Origin: Lolium rigidum
Lineage: Eukaryota > Streptophyta > Magnoliopsida > Poales > Poaceae
Direction of reading: 5' to 3'
DNA length: 64,000 bases
Assembly: GCF_022539505.1 (NCBI RefSeq)
Contig: NC_061514.1
Location: forward strand, 38,593,769-38,657,768
Shown here: piece by piece, positions 33,655-45,066 of the stretch
Layout: every line of letters starts with the position of its first letter
How positions within the stretch are numbered: position 1 is the stretch's first letter
Notes under the pieces: model-generated
What the model saw: only the letters and a program-made list of their open reading frames with translations
What the model was told of the DNA's origin: nothing
Databases searched by the model: none
Program-made: the position numbers and the translations under genes

Positions 33655-36091
33655 ATGGCACGTTCAAGATCATCGACGTCTTCAGTCGCAAGCAACGCGA
33701 TGGACAGAGGTAAACAGATCGAAACTGATCTAGTCGATTTGGTTCCTAACCCGCCCTCCCGTTTGGATGCATATGCGTATCTGGAGGAGCCCATGGAGAT
33801 GACGTTCGGAAACTTCCACTTCCGCGTCGGAAAAGAGGGATCACATCGTTTCGAGATTCTGATTTCATCGGGATCGTCGGCGAGCGATTCCGATCTTTCG
33901 GAATTATCGTTTGAGGTGAGCGACGAGGAGATTTCGCCGCCACGCTTCGCCAAGACTGCAGCAAGCGAAAAACTCGCCAAGATCTTCGGCGCTATGTCCT
34001 TCGAGTCATCTGCGGACTCCAATATAAGCAGCGACTCAGACAGCACCGACAACTTTAGCTTTATCGACAGATCTACTTCTGTCAGGGAGGTCTTCGCCGA
34101 TCTATACGACGGTGTCACCAACCCCGACGAAACTCGAAATTCAAAATATCATCAAATCTATGCGATCGAGGAAGCCAGTCGCCCACAAGAGCAAACATTA
34201 GTGGATTTTGAGAACGCGGGAAATCCGTACGTCGATCCCGCTGATCTTACACGAGGCTTGGGAACCAAATATGTCGAACCTGGAACACGACAGATGGTGC
34301 AATTTCCTCAGGCAGTTTGGGACAGAGTTGCAAGAGCGATTGATGGCACAGAACCAATGACTGTAACTACGACAGCTGAAGAGTTGCAAGCATATCAATA
34401 TAGACTCGCCCGTGCTAGACGAGAGCTCAAAAAACAGAAAGTTGAGCTGGATAGGAGGCAAGCCGCGGCTTCCGCGTCAAGCAGGCGAAGAGCGGAGTTG
34501 AGTCGACAATCAGGTACTTCGGGAGGAGACAACCACAGAGCAGCTCGAAATAGGGCAAGGTCTCGGTTGCAACATATACCTGAGGCTGAGAGGGAGAACC
34601 TAGTTCAAAACCTCGACATGTCCTTTATGTCGATAGATACGAGGGGGAATATTATTCCAAAGACACCAGAAGCTGGATATATGGCGACACAAGCTTTCAT
34701 CCTGGCATCCAGGCCACCTCCCGGAGATCCAAGAGAAGCACTATATAACATGGCCATGGCAGGAGTTGGAGCCATGGGAACAGCGTTCGCGAGTACGCCT
34801 CCCGACGGATCCGCAAGGCAAAATAGTGCACGACCTACCGTAGTGGTGCAAGACCCTGCGAGAATGAGTGGGGCAAGAGATACAGAGACACAAGCAAGGG
34901 TTGACAGAGCGCGACATGAAAGAAGGGAACGGCGGCATTCGCCAGAGGTTGATGAAGAGGATATGTGTGGGCTCCCGTGCTTTACGAGACGAGTCCGTAA
35001 AACTCGAGTTCCATCAGGGTTTAAGCTACCCGATAATTACAAAAAATTCGATGGCCTGCAAGATCCCGAGGACTGGCTAATATATTACCTGGAGACGGTG
35101 AAATTAATGGGTGGAACTAGAGCAACAACCATGCAAAGCATCCAAGTACACTTGAGTGGAGCCGCACGATCGTGGATAAAGAAGCTATCTCCTGGTTCTA
35201 TCGACAGCTGGAAAAGTTTCGAGGATATAATTGTGAAGAACTTTCGATCAACGTTCAAGAAACCCGCATCATTGGAACAACTGAGGGCTTGCAGACAAAA
35301 GTATGACGAACCAATGAGGATGTATATCCAGAGGTGGAACATCATCAAAAACTCGGCAGAAAACATATCTGACGAGAGAGCAATAGATGCATTTGTTGCT
35401 GGAATTCGAAGAAGGGACTTTGTTGAGGACTTGGGAAGAACCAACCCGAAAACAATAGCAGCACTCATGGAAATAGCGAATCGCTGGGCGGATGGAGAAG
35501 ATGTTGTCCATAATAAACAACATAGGTCGCCTGAGGATGAGCGCAACCGAAACTTTCAAAATAGGCGACGATTCTCTCGACAATTCTCAGATTATGATGC
35601 ACCCGGCCAAATATCGGCTGGCTTTCGAGGAAACATCGGGGGAAACAATCGAGATGATTATCAAAAAAGTAGCGAGCAGCGGAGCGATTCCAAAGACGGT
35701 TCCCGTCCCAGTAGACAAAATAATGGACCAAGGTTTCAGAGGGCCGTATGCATCACCCGAGGACCTCTTAAACGGACCATGCCAAATGCACTTTTACCTC
35801 GACAACAATGGAAAGAGGCAGTCAGGACATCTGCAGAAGGACTGCCGAACTTTTCTAGCACTACATAGATACGCAGGGCATACCAACACGCAAGCAGTAA
35901 ACATAAACCCCCAGGGGCCAAGGAGTGAGATCCACCTTCCACCTCCACCCGCAATCACGGGCGCAAATCGACACCAGTTGCAGTTGGCGGCAGCTCCACA
36001 ACCAGGTCCTTATATCGACACCAGCGGTGCGGTCTCGATGATTCAGAAAGGCAGGCCATCTAACAGAGCTCAGAAAGTAATTTCACGGTAA
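33655..36091 (+). pseudogene. Gypsy-2 gag
   Basis: A long frame of 737 codons from ATG 33655 holds a serine/acidic-rich start, a charged helical middle (residues about 240-330) and the retrotransposon gag core from about residue 455 (KFDGLQDPEDWLIYYLE, GAARSWIKKL, RGIRR-like FVAGIRRRDFVEDL). A frameshift near 35740 is needed to continue into NGPCQMHFYLDNNGKRQSG and HLQKDC, a zinc-knuckle-like segment, ending at TAA 36089-36091. Gag would form the cytoplasmic virus-like particle. The core is well preserved; the single shift inactivates the C-terminal zinc-knuckle region. Confidence 0.88.
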
Positions 36092-36201
36092 GTTTTTATG
36101 GCAGAGAAGATGCCTCCACCAACAATCGAGTACCTGAACTGGTCAGGGCAAGACATCGGCTTCACAATAGCTGATCATCCGCAACAAGTTCCACGGCCAG
36201 G
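36092..36201 (+). pseudogene. Gypsy-2 gag-protease linker
   Basis: One frame over from the gag end, MAEKMPPPTIEYLNWSGQ leads to QQVPRPG. The last five bases CCAGG (36197-36201) are the target duplication of the nested LTR. On the minus strand of the middle contig, the protease frame resumes after the same five bases (58034-58030) with GQSALILPTMIAG. Confidence 0.75.
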
Positions 36202-36270
36202 TGATGACCCACAAGTATAGGGGGTGTATCGTAGTATCTTTGATAAGTAAGAATGTCGATCCCAACGAGG
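36202..36270 (-). mobile_element. 69-bp remnant of the Gypsy-4 LTR
   Basis: TGATGACCCACAAGTATAGG and what follows is the reverse complement of the right end of the LTR at 58035-59545, with two differences. It ends at a shared GAGGA where sequence jumps into the protease gene. Confidence 0.85.
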
Positions 36271-37071
36271 AAGATGAACATATCCTTGGCAAACTGACTA
36301 CAACCTCGATACGCGCGTTTCCATGGTATTACACCGGGAGAAGCCGAGCTATCCGCTGGGAATGATCAATCTCGTCATTCAGTTTGGAACCCGAGAAAAC
36401 GGCTGCCAGTATCAGAGAGGTTGGAGTTCGAAGTCGTGGACTTTCCGCTCGTCGCATTGCGTGCTCTTTGGGACGACCCACCCATGCTAGGTTTATGGCG
36501 GTACTCACATTACACTTACTCCTCGTCGTGGAGACTCCCCCGGACCCAAGGGCCCAATCACTTGTGAAAGGCGCCCGCGCTAGCCGATAAGTGCGCACAA
36601 GGATTTTCATCGACCAGCTCGAAACTTTCTGGATGCAAGTAGAGTACATGGCGTCAAGGCTAATAACTGATTACGACGTGCTGCCGATCGTGTGAGGAAG
36701 ACCGCTCAAGGAGCCTAACCTTTGACACTACTAAAGATTCCAAGGAAGTACAGATTCACCCGACGTATCCCAAGAAAAAACGACGTCTATCGTCAACAAA
36801 CATGGACCTCGCATAGGAAAAAGCGCGCTCGTCGTAGTTCCTCCGTGGAGCGCCGGGAAATCTTTCGCATGGTGTCCATCTGAAATGCCAGGAGTACCCA
36901 GGGAACTTGCCGAGCACCCCCTTAACTTGGATCCAATGGCGAAACCAATCAAACAACCTTTGCGGCGTTTTTCGGAACCAAACCGCAAAGCTATGCTATC
37001 AGAAATCAACCGACTAAGAGAAGCTGGTTCTATCAAAGAATTACATACAGAAGCCATGTGGGTAGCCAACC
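36271..37071 (+). pseudogene. Second, divergent copy of Gypsy-2-type protease to reverse transcriptase start
   Basis: This stretch parallels 57930-57150 on the minus strand. It begins at AAGATGAACATATCC in protease and ends in reverse transcriptase at TEAMWVAN, exactly at the N gap. Upstream of about 36880 it has many single-base insertions and deletions relative to the other copy; downstream (MPGVPRELAEHPLNLD onward) it stays in frame with a few amino acid changes. It may be a separate old copy or a poor-quality contig end. Confidence 0.75.
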
Positions 37072-37171
37072 NNNNNNNNNNNNNNNNNNNNNNNNNNNNN
37101 NNNNNNNNNNNNNNNNNNNNNNNNNNNNNNNNNNNNNNNNNNNNNNNNNNNNNNNNNNNNNNNNNNNNNNN
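37072..37171. other. Assembly gap (100 N)
   Basis: Exactly 100 unknown bases, the usual placeholder for a gap of unknown size. The sequences on its two sides are unrelated. Confidence 0.98.
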
Positions 37172-37627
37172 GCGGCGCAGCCCGAGGGTGCGGCGGTGGC
37201 GCTCGACGGCTGGATGCGCGGCGGCAGCGGTGCTCGACGGCCGGTGTGCGGCGGCGGCGGTAACCCAACAGCCAAATATCCCCGGCGAAAATGAAACGGG
37301 AACGTCAGCGGTATTTTCAGCCACCCTGCCTCCTATTACCTCCGGCTTCTACGGGCTGCGTTCGCCAGCAGTAAGGCCCATTACCCCCGGCGCTAACGGG
37401 CTGCATTCGCCAGCGGTAATGCGAGGCCCAACGGTGGCCTCGCGGCCCAACACATCGGTGGCGCCTACGTGCCCGATTCGCCAGCGATAATGTAGGTACC
37501 TCCGGCACCTTCGGTACAAGCTCGCCGGCGGTAAGGTGAGGCGACCCTGGAAGGTCTTACCGTCGGCATCTTTAAATCGTACTCGCGGGCGGTAAGAAGT
37601 GCGGCTATAAGCTAATTTCTAGTAGTG
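37172..37627. mobile_element. One end of a second CACTA element
   Basis: The right end reads GCTAATTTCTAGTAGTG, the reverse complement of a CACTACTAGAAATT terminus. Inside are about five copies of a TTCGCCAGCGGTAATG-like word alternating with ATTACCTCCGGC-like words at roughly 50-bp spacing, typical subterminal repeats. The other end is lost in the gap. The three bases after the terminus are CTA. Confidence 0.8.
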
Positions 37628-38099
37628 CTAGGTCTCTCTTTGAAGGATTCTATCTATGGCTAATATCTCCCTTGTGATTTTATCAAGTGCTTGCCAATCT
37701 CCCAACCGGGGATTCTAGTTCTTGCAATCTCTCCCTATTGATTTTATTGGGATGGTGGATCGAGCCAGCGAGAGCAACTAGTGCGTATTGGGTTTGTGCG
37801 TGTCCTCTCCATCCACGTGTGTCCATCGAGTTCATGATCGCCTCACCGTTGATTTAAGATCGGGCCTCCCCCATGAGGTTATCCCTCATCAAGAGAAGTA
37901 TGACATCTTGAAAGAGCGTCGGCAAACAACCAGGTAATTGTAAGGCAAACGTGACACTCCTCATAGAGTCCTAGTTCATTCCATTTATTTTTTAAACAGA
38001 GCCAAGCGCCCCAACCTCTACATCAATTGATACATACAATTTTTATTATTTTATAAAAAATTAAGGTTTTACAAACGATTATATCATGGGTCACACAAG
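37628..38099. other. Unassigned sequence
   Basis: No coding frame or element end is recognised. The style resembles a retrotransposon leader or LTR, but I cannot name it. Confidence 0.35.
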
Positions 38100-38808
38100 A
38101 TCAATACATGTATCACCCATCTAAAAACAAAAGAACACACGAAGTTGTACTGCATCAGCATGTAATCCTATAAACAAAACGCCAATTGCATTGGTTGTAT
38201 AAATCCTGAGAAACCAACTATAGACGGTTGTACCCAGAATCCAAAGCCCCGCACTGCTCCATTGGTTGTAGGTAGGACCACATAAGGATCCAATGAGTCG
38301 CTCGCGGATTAACCTGCATAAAAGAAGTCGATTTTTCATTGTTAAAGATATGGCCATTCCTCACATTCCATATAGCCCATAATAAAGCACAAGCAACAAC
38401 TCTGATTTGTATTTTATCCTTTTTTTGCGAGCCCCGCTATATAACCAATTCCCGAATAAGTTTGTATTATTTTTGGGGGGAGATATGATAAAGGTCATAT
38501 GATTGATGCGTCATACAATTTTAGACAGACGACAATCAATAAATAAATATTGAATTGTTCCATCTTGATCACAAATGAAACACTTCTTGCTTCCATTCCA
38601 ATTCTGGCCTTCTAGCTAGATTGTTCTTTGTGAGGAGCACATTGCGATAAAGGAACCACATAAAGATTATTATTTTTAGTGACACTTTCATCTTTCAAAT
38701 GTATTTATGGGGGAACCGTGCATGGTCATTCATGTAGTCTAAATACATGATTTGATAGAAAACGTCACAAATGTTGTTAACTTCCAAACAAAGACATCCT
38801 CTTGTCTG
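38100..38808 (-). pseudogene. LINE-2 fragment, C-terminal zinc-binding region
   Basis: On the minus strand, NWNGSKKCFICDQDGTIQYLF, NLFGNWL and a WAIWNVRN-like segment are the zf-RVT domain of a plant LINE. The cysteine pair is present. Frames are broken. It is distinct from the neighbouring LINE-1. Confidence 0.75.
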
Positions 38809-38811
38809 GTT

Positions 38812-39913
38812 TTTTTTAAAAGCTCCGACAATAGGCTGTATTTTTGTATTAATCAGCAGTAACTTTACATGATGTCTTCCAAGTGGAAGATAAGTAGAGA
38901 AAGTGACTTACAAAATCCTTACAAAGAGTCTAGAGACTATCAACAAATTCAGAAATGAAACTATGGAGGTCTTCCTTGGTCCTATGAACTAGTAGAAGAA
39001 GATCTGATTTGACCCTTGCAACCAGGAGTCGATATTGAGTTCCAGTCCTTTGAATAAAATATTATTCCTCTCCTTACAAATATTCCAAGCAGCCACTAAA
39101 AAGATTTCCATATACATTGGTTTTTGCCACTGATTTTTCACTCTTTCGATTATGTTGTTCTTGTCAGTATTGCTGTGCCAATTCATGCCAATCTTTTCCC
39201 AGCAAAGACTACTAAAAGGGGAGTAAAAAAGCATGTGCTCAATTGTTTTTTTCTGGAGGATTAGTGCACATAAGGCAGTTATATCATGTATTCAAGCAAA
39301 AGTGTCTTCTTCTGAGCATATCTCGTGTTTAGTCTATCAGATAATACCAGCCAACCAAAGAACTTCATGTTAGGTATACATTTTCTTTTCCACAGCCAGC
39401 TGTAAGTAATATGGGAAGTAATGTCCCTGAAACAAAATTTATAGAACTGGCTAGCTGAATATTTACTGGTTCCCCATGCATAATTCCAAGTATCATGGTT
39501 CGGTGAGAAGGTAATATGATTGGTGTTACTTTGTAGTTCTCTGAGTTCATCCATTGCTTCAAGTGAGAGTGGTAAATGGAATAGATCACTCAAACTAGAT
39601 GAGGAGAGAAACTCTTGCACAGATATGTCTTCATCAATTGCAAAAGAAAAGTCTATGTGATATATGTCACTGGTTATAGTTGATATCCAGGAATATTTCC
39701 AGAAAAGGCTTGTAGATCCATCATGAATTGTACTAGAGGCAATCCCTCTAAAAATAGGCATGGGTTTACATATGTCAAATTTCACCCCTATTACCTAATA
39801 AAGCGTGTCTATAAGCCATATTTAGAGGAACGGTGGACATAACAGAAGCAATTGAAACTTGTTTTAGATGTATTATGTTATAAAGTGATTGGTACTGAAT
39901 TGATATAGGCGTG
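38812..39913 (-). pseudogene. LINE-1 (this locus) 3' part, inverted
   Basis: From the duplication at 39913-39909 downward, the minus strand reads PISIQYQSLYNIIH, continuing the frame broken at 33220. It then gives DTWNYAWGTSKYSASQFY, FCFRDITSHITYSWLWKRK, FFGWLVLSDRLNTR (within 39279-39785) and WEKIGMNWHSN to NICKERNNILF (38989-39234). It ends in a poly(A) run near 38812-38820. Confidence 0.88.
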
Positions 39914-40306
39914 TGACAAGGGATTGACTTGTCAATGCCTACAGATTGTAGACTAGGGTTTAGTTGGAAGTAGAGGGCAAGTAGATCTCGAGGGTTCAGC
40001 CGGAAAAGTACTCGACTACTAGAAAACTAGGGTTGTGTTGACAATGAAATCGATCCCCTCTTTCTCCCTCGACTCCCCCTTATATAGGAGGTGGAGCCGA
40101 GGGTTTCGTGATGTACAAGTTTACAAAGTCCGGGAGACTCTTTGAGTTCGTCCCGTAATAGTTACAAGTCGAGTATTCCTAATACAACTCTATATTTCTA
40201 AGCTATCTCTTAATTGGGCTTCCGGGCTTCGCAAACTTCGGGTCGTGGGCCTTCAGTAACACCCCAGGTACTATCTTCGGCAGGCTCATTGGGGATGCCT
40301 ATGTCA
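39914..40306 (-). repeat. Gypsy-2 3' LTR, inverted relative to its partner
   Basis: The 393-bp copy reads TGACAAGGG to CTATGTCA on the plus strand, the reverse complement of 33221-33608. On the minus strand it is followed by CACGC, the same five bases that precede the other LTR. Confidence 0.92.
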
Positions 40307-40318
40307 GTAGCCCCCGAG
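40307..40318 (-). promoter_or_regulatory. Gypsy-2 polypurine tract
   Basis: On the minus strand CTCGGGGGCTAC directly precedes the LTR start TGACATAGG. It primes plus-strand synthesis. Confidence 0.8.
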
Positions 40319-41562
40319 ATTTTGCTTGAATCGAAGAATCAGGGAAAATCTCCATCATTATAATTATCACAGGATTTCTTCAAGTTAATAAAAATCTTTC
40401 ATAACAATCATATATTGTACAGGGATACCGGTAATTGGGGCTGGTTCATCTGACGGATCAGGTACCAGTTAACTGCTCTTGTGGCAATCCACAAAAACCT
40501 ACTTCAAGATCACGTCCCTGGACATGATCTCGGGATATTGGCGTAATCCGACATGTGCTGTTTAAGGTCTTACCAGATGTCGAATTCCAATCATGTTTTA
40601 TCGGGTACCTAACGCGTCCGTTAGGATTTTTCTTCGTATCTGTTGATACGGAAAAAGTGGCAAAGCGCCGTCAGAGGCGGTGCCACGCCGCGCAGGACGG
40701 ATCCTGGGGACTTACCTTCGCAAAGTATTGCGGCATTCAGAGATTAATTTGCGACTTAAGGCGCTCTGAGAATATATTGTCGAGTGCCTTTTTCGGCTGC
40801 TGGAATAGCACATTTATTCGAGTCAACGGATGACTTATATATTTTTATCTTGTCCTCCCGATGGGACTATATGAAGAGTTATTGTATAACTCGGAATATG
40901 CTCACTATAACTTATTGAATTTCATCGGGCACGCGAACAGCGTTCCCAATGGGAGTAGCCCCCGAGGCTACAGCCAAGTGCTTGTACTTGGTTGTAGGCT
41001 CACCTTTTTAGCACCTTTATCGCTATATTGTCATCGCTTCTGATTCTCCCATCTTTATCGGGTGCGCGACCAGCGCTCCCGATGGGAGTAGCCCCCGAGC
41101 ATATGAACAAATGCTTGTATTTGATCATAGGCTCTCGCCTTTTTTTTTTTTTGCAATACTCGAGATTTCATTCTTTAAAAAGTAGCCCCGAGCATTTGAT
41201 CAAAAACTTGTATTTGATCAAAGGCTCCCGAAGTTATCATTAATCCTGCTCTGTCGCCAATCCTCAGAACACTGCAGTCGAAGTTTTTCTTTTAAAATGA
41301 CATCAGTGTTGACGATAGCCACGATCACTGTATCGGGAAAACGCGAGTCCTATCCTGTCACTGACCTGTGTGGCCGAAAGTCTGCGGTTTGTGACACGTT
41401 ACGCAAGTGGGGGACACACGTCATCCGCTTTTTCTGGCATGCGCGCTGTAGCGCCTGTCTAGTTCCCTCAAAGTGAAAATACGCTTTTACCCCTGGAACC
41501 ATGTGTAGAACATCAAATCCATTCTCGCACCATCCAACGGCGCGGCGTTTCGCTTGGCCTGC
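40319..41562. repeat. Gypsy-2 non-coding region with repeated polypurine-like words
   Basis: GTAGCCCCCGAG recurs at 40954-40965 and 41088-41099, with a shorter GTAGCCCCGAG at 41182-41192. The first two follow similar TATCGGG-GCGCGA-CAGCG-TCCC-ATGGGA contexts, so this is a degenerate tandem repeat with a period of about 134 bp. In antisense it is the upstream region of the antisense gene. Confidence 0.75.
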
Positions 41563-41570
41563 TATAAATA
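41563..41570 (+). promoter_or_regulatory. TATA box of the Gypsy-2 antisense gene
   Basis: TATAAATA lies 126 bases before the antisense ATG and about 30 bases after CATCCAACGG. The same two words precede the Gypsy-1 antisense gene, although the sequences between are diverged. Confidence 0.6.
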
Positions 41571-43216
41571 ATCGTCTTCCTCCTTTAGCAATCCCCTTCG
41601 CTGCGCCGCGCTCATATCCTCTCTATCAAAACCTCCACTGCAACCAAAAGCTCCTGCGCTCATCCACACCCCTACTCTCTCCAGCGCCATTATTGATGCC
41701 ACCGCGGTCGAGGCTCATAAGGCACAACACTCCCGAAGCAAGCATGGTGGCGCAAGATCTGGGGGCTTCCGAGTGGGAGAGATCCAAGATCTCAAATCAG
41801 GATGCCAACCTGATGAAGAAACTTGGCCTGACGAAGAAGAAGGAGGCGCTGATCTTCCCCAGCGAGGAGAGCTATCCATAGCCCCCTGTCGAATATCGGG
41901 TTAACTTTGTTGACCACCTCATTCGCGGCCTCTCTGCTCCTATCCATGATTTTCTTCGTGGATTACTCTTCGTGTATGGGTTGCAGCTGCATCAGCTGAC
42001 TCACAATTCCATCCTTCACGTTTCTATCTTTATCACCCTTTGCGAGTGCTTCCTCGGGACCCAACTTAATTGGGCCCTGTGGAAGCGCATTTTCTGCCTT
42101 CACCGCAACGGCTCCCACAACATTGCCTACAACATAGGCGGTGTTGTTATCTGTGTCCGCCCTGACGTCGAGTATTTCGACGTCAAATTCTCCGACTCTG
42201 TTCAAGGGTGGCGCAAAAGATGGCTTTACGTCCACGAGGAGTGCTCCGACTCGCTGGAATACAACATCGCCCCCTTTGACGGTAGCGCAAAAATTCTTCG
42301 CCGCCGATACTGGGATGTAGAGGCCACCGAAGAAGAAAAAACGGCGGCAGAGGCGCTGCTGAAGCGTATCCATGAGCTGCAAAATACCCGAGGCAAAGAA
42401 TTGTCGAGTATCCAAATCACCGCCTATTTCCTTAGGATTAGGGTGCAGCCTCTACAGGCTTGCAAAAACCCTATGTGGCTGTATGCTGGCGAGAAGGATG
42501 TCGACCGCCTCTCCAAAGATCTCTCTGTGAAGGACTTGGAGAAGCTTGTTCGGCGTGTTTCGTCGTTAAGCAAGAAGGATCCAGTGCCAACCTCCTGCCG
42601 CGTGGAGCCATATAGTGGTGCCCACGCTCTTCCCCAAGTAAGTAAACCTGCCTCTCAAGTTTTTGTATTTCCTACATTGCTTATCTTGCTTTCTCGACTT
42701 GGATTGAAACTTCGACTGCTATCTTGTTATTTTGTTGTTGACTTCTGTCCTCAACTTTATCTTGCTATTGTTTTTCCTTTTACAGAACCACCAAGTCACT
42801 TCCTCTTTGCCTCCCTTACCTGAAGGTGGGGAGATCGATGATTGAGACATCGTTGCCGACGATGTACAGGGTACTTCTCGCCCTGAGAGTGAAACCGCTG
42901 GATCTCACAAATCCGCGGGTTCCTCTGAAAGAGAAACTGAATCAGAGGCTACCGAGTCAGCGCACTCTCTCCCTTCCGCTGTTTCCCCCCGGAGCAAGAG
43001 GAAGAGGGCTGATGTCGAAGATTTCGGCACCTCCAAGGCCGGCAGATCACCTGCCGAAGAAACTGCTCCTGAGGAGGAGGAAGAAGCCTTCAATCCTTAC
43101 GAGGACACCCTCGTTAGCTCATAAGATACCCTGCCTCCTTTTTTCTTTTTTGCATACTACTTGTGCATTTTCTCATGCTATTTTTTGTGGACAGTGATGA
43201 AGAAGAAGAGCCTGTT

Positions 43217-44808
43217 GATACGTCCCAAACGTATCTATAATTTCTTATGTTCTATGCTACTTTTATGATGATACTCACATGTTTTATACACACTTTATGT
43301 CATTATTATGCATTTTCCGGCACTAACCTATTGACGAGATGCCAAAGAGCCGATTGCTGTTTTCTGCTGTTTTTGGTTTCAGAAATCCTACAAAGGAAAT
43401 ATTCTCGGAATTGGACGAAATCAACGCCCAGGGTCTTATTTTTCCACGAAGCTTCCAGAAGACCGGAGGGGATACGAAGTGGGGCCACGAGGGCCCGTAC
43501 CCATAGGCCGGCGCGGCCAGGGAGGGGCCCGCGCCGCCCTATGGGGTGGGCCCCTCGTCAGCCCTCTGACTCCGCCCTTCCGCCTACTTAAAGCCTTCAT
43601 CGCGAAAATCCCTGTACCGAGAGCCACGATACGGAAAACCTTCCAGAGACGCCGCCGCCAATCCCATCTCGGGGGATTCAGGAGATCGCCTTCGGCACCC
43701 TGCCGGAGAGGGGAATCATCTCCCGGAGGTCTCTTCATCACCATGATCGCCTCCGGATTGATGTATGAGTAGTTCACCCCTGGACTATGGGTCCATAGCA
43801 GTAGCTAGATGGTTGTCTTCTCCTCATTGTGCTATCATGTTAGATCTTGTGAGTTGCCTATCATGATCAAGATCATCTATTTGTAATGCTACATGTTGTG
43901 TTTGTTGGGATCCGATGAATATGGAATACTATGTCAAGTTGATTATCAATCTATCATATATGTGTTGTTTATGTTCTTGCATGCTCTCCGTTGCTAGTAG
44001 AGGCTCGGCCAAGTTGATACTTGTGACTCCAAGAGGGAGTATTTATGCTCGATAGTGGGTTCATGCCTCCATTGAATCTGGGACAGTGATAGAAAGTTCT
44101 AAGGTTGTGGATGTGCTGTTGCCACTAGGGATAAAACATCAATGCTTTGTCTAAGGATATTTGTGTTGATTACATTACGCACCATACTTAATGCAATTGT
44201 CTGTTGTTTGCAACTTAATACTGGAAGGGGTTCGGATGATAACCTAAAGGTGGACTTTTTAGGCATAGATGCATGCTGGATAGCGGTTTATGTACTTTGT
44301 CGTAATGCCCTGATTAAATATCATAGTAATCATCGTGATATATGTATGTGCATTGTTATGCCTTCTTTATTTGTCAATTGCCCAACTGTAATTCGTTCAC
44401 CCAACATGCCATTTATCTTATGGGAGAGACACCACTAGTGAACTGTGGACCCCGGTCCATTCTTTACATCTGAAATACAATCTACTGCAAACTCTATTCG
44501 TTCATGTTCTTCGCAAACAAACATCATCTTCCACACTATACATCTAATCCTTTGTTTACAGCAAGCCAGTGAGATTGACAACCTCACTGTTACGTTGGGG
44601 CAAAGTACTTTGATTGTGTTGTGCAGGTTCCACGTTGGCGCCAGAATCCCTGGTGTTGCGCCACACTACACTCCGTCACCAACAACCTTCACGTGCTCGA
44701 CTCCTACTGGTTCGATAACCTTGGTTTCTTACTGAGGGAAAACTTGCTGTTGTACGCATCACACCTTCCTCTTGGGGTTCCCAACGGACGTGTGCTTCAC
44801 GCGTATCA
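43217..44808 (+). repeat. Gypsy-3 5' LTR
   Basis: A 1592-bp LTR closely matching 49770-51368, with scattered single-base changes and a few one- or two-base gaps. Confidence 0.93.
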
Positions 44809-44817
44809 AGCTCTTTT

Positions 44818-44836
44818 TCTGGCGCCGTTGCCGGGG
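44818..44836 (+). promoter_or_regulatory. Gypsy-3 primer-binding site (tRNA-Asp-like)
   Basis: TTCTGGCGCCGTTGCCGGGG follows the LTR after about ten bases. From TGG onward it is complementary to the 3' end of plant tRNA-Asp, from general knowledge of that tRNA. Confidence 0.75.
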
Positions 44837-45066
44837 AGATCAAGACACGCTGCAAGGGGAGTCTCCCACATTCAATCTCTTTACTTTGTTTTTGTCTTGC
44901 TTTACTTTATTTTATTTACTGCTTTGTTTGTTCTCTATATCAAAAATACGAAAAAATTAGTTGCTAGATTTACTTTATTTACTGTCTTGATCTCTATACT
45001 AAAAACACAAAAAAATTAGTTACTTGCATTTACTTTATTTAGTTTGCTTTATTTACTACTGTTAAA

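Noticed and set aside
37033..37324. Frames spanning the N gap
   Set aside because: They run through unknown bases and join unrelated contigs.
43436..43777. Open frames of about 100 codons inside the Gypsy-3 LTRs
   Set aside because: They occur on both strands in a GC-rich part of the LTR, change between the two LTRs and resemble no protein.
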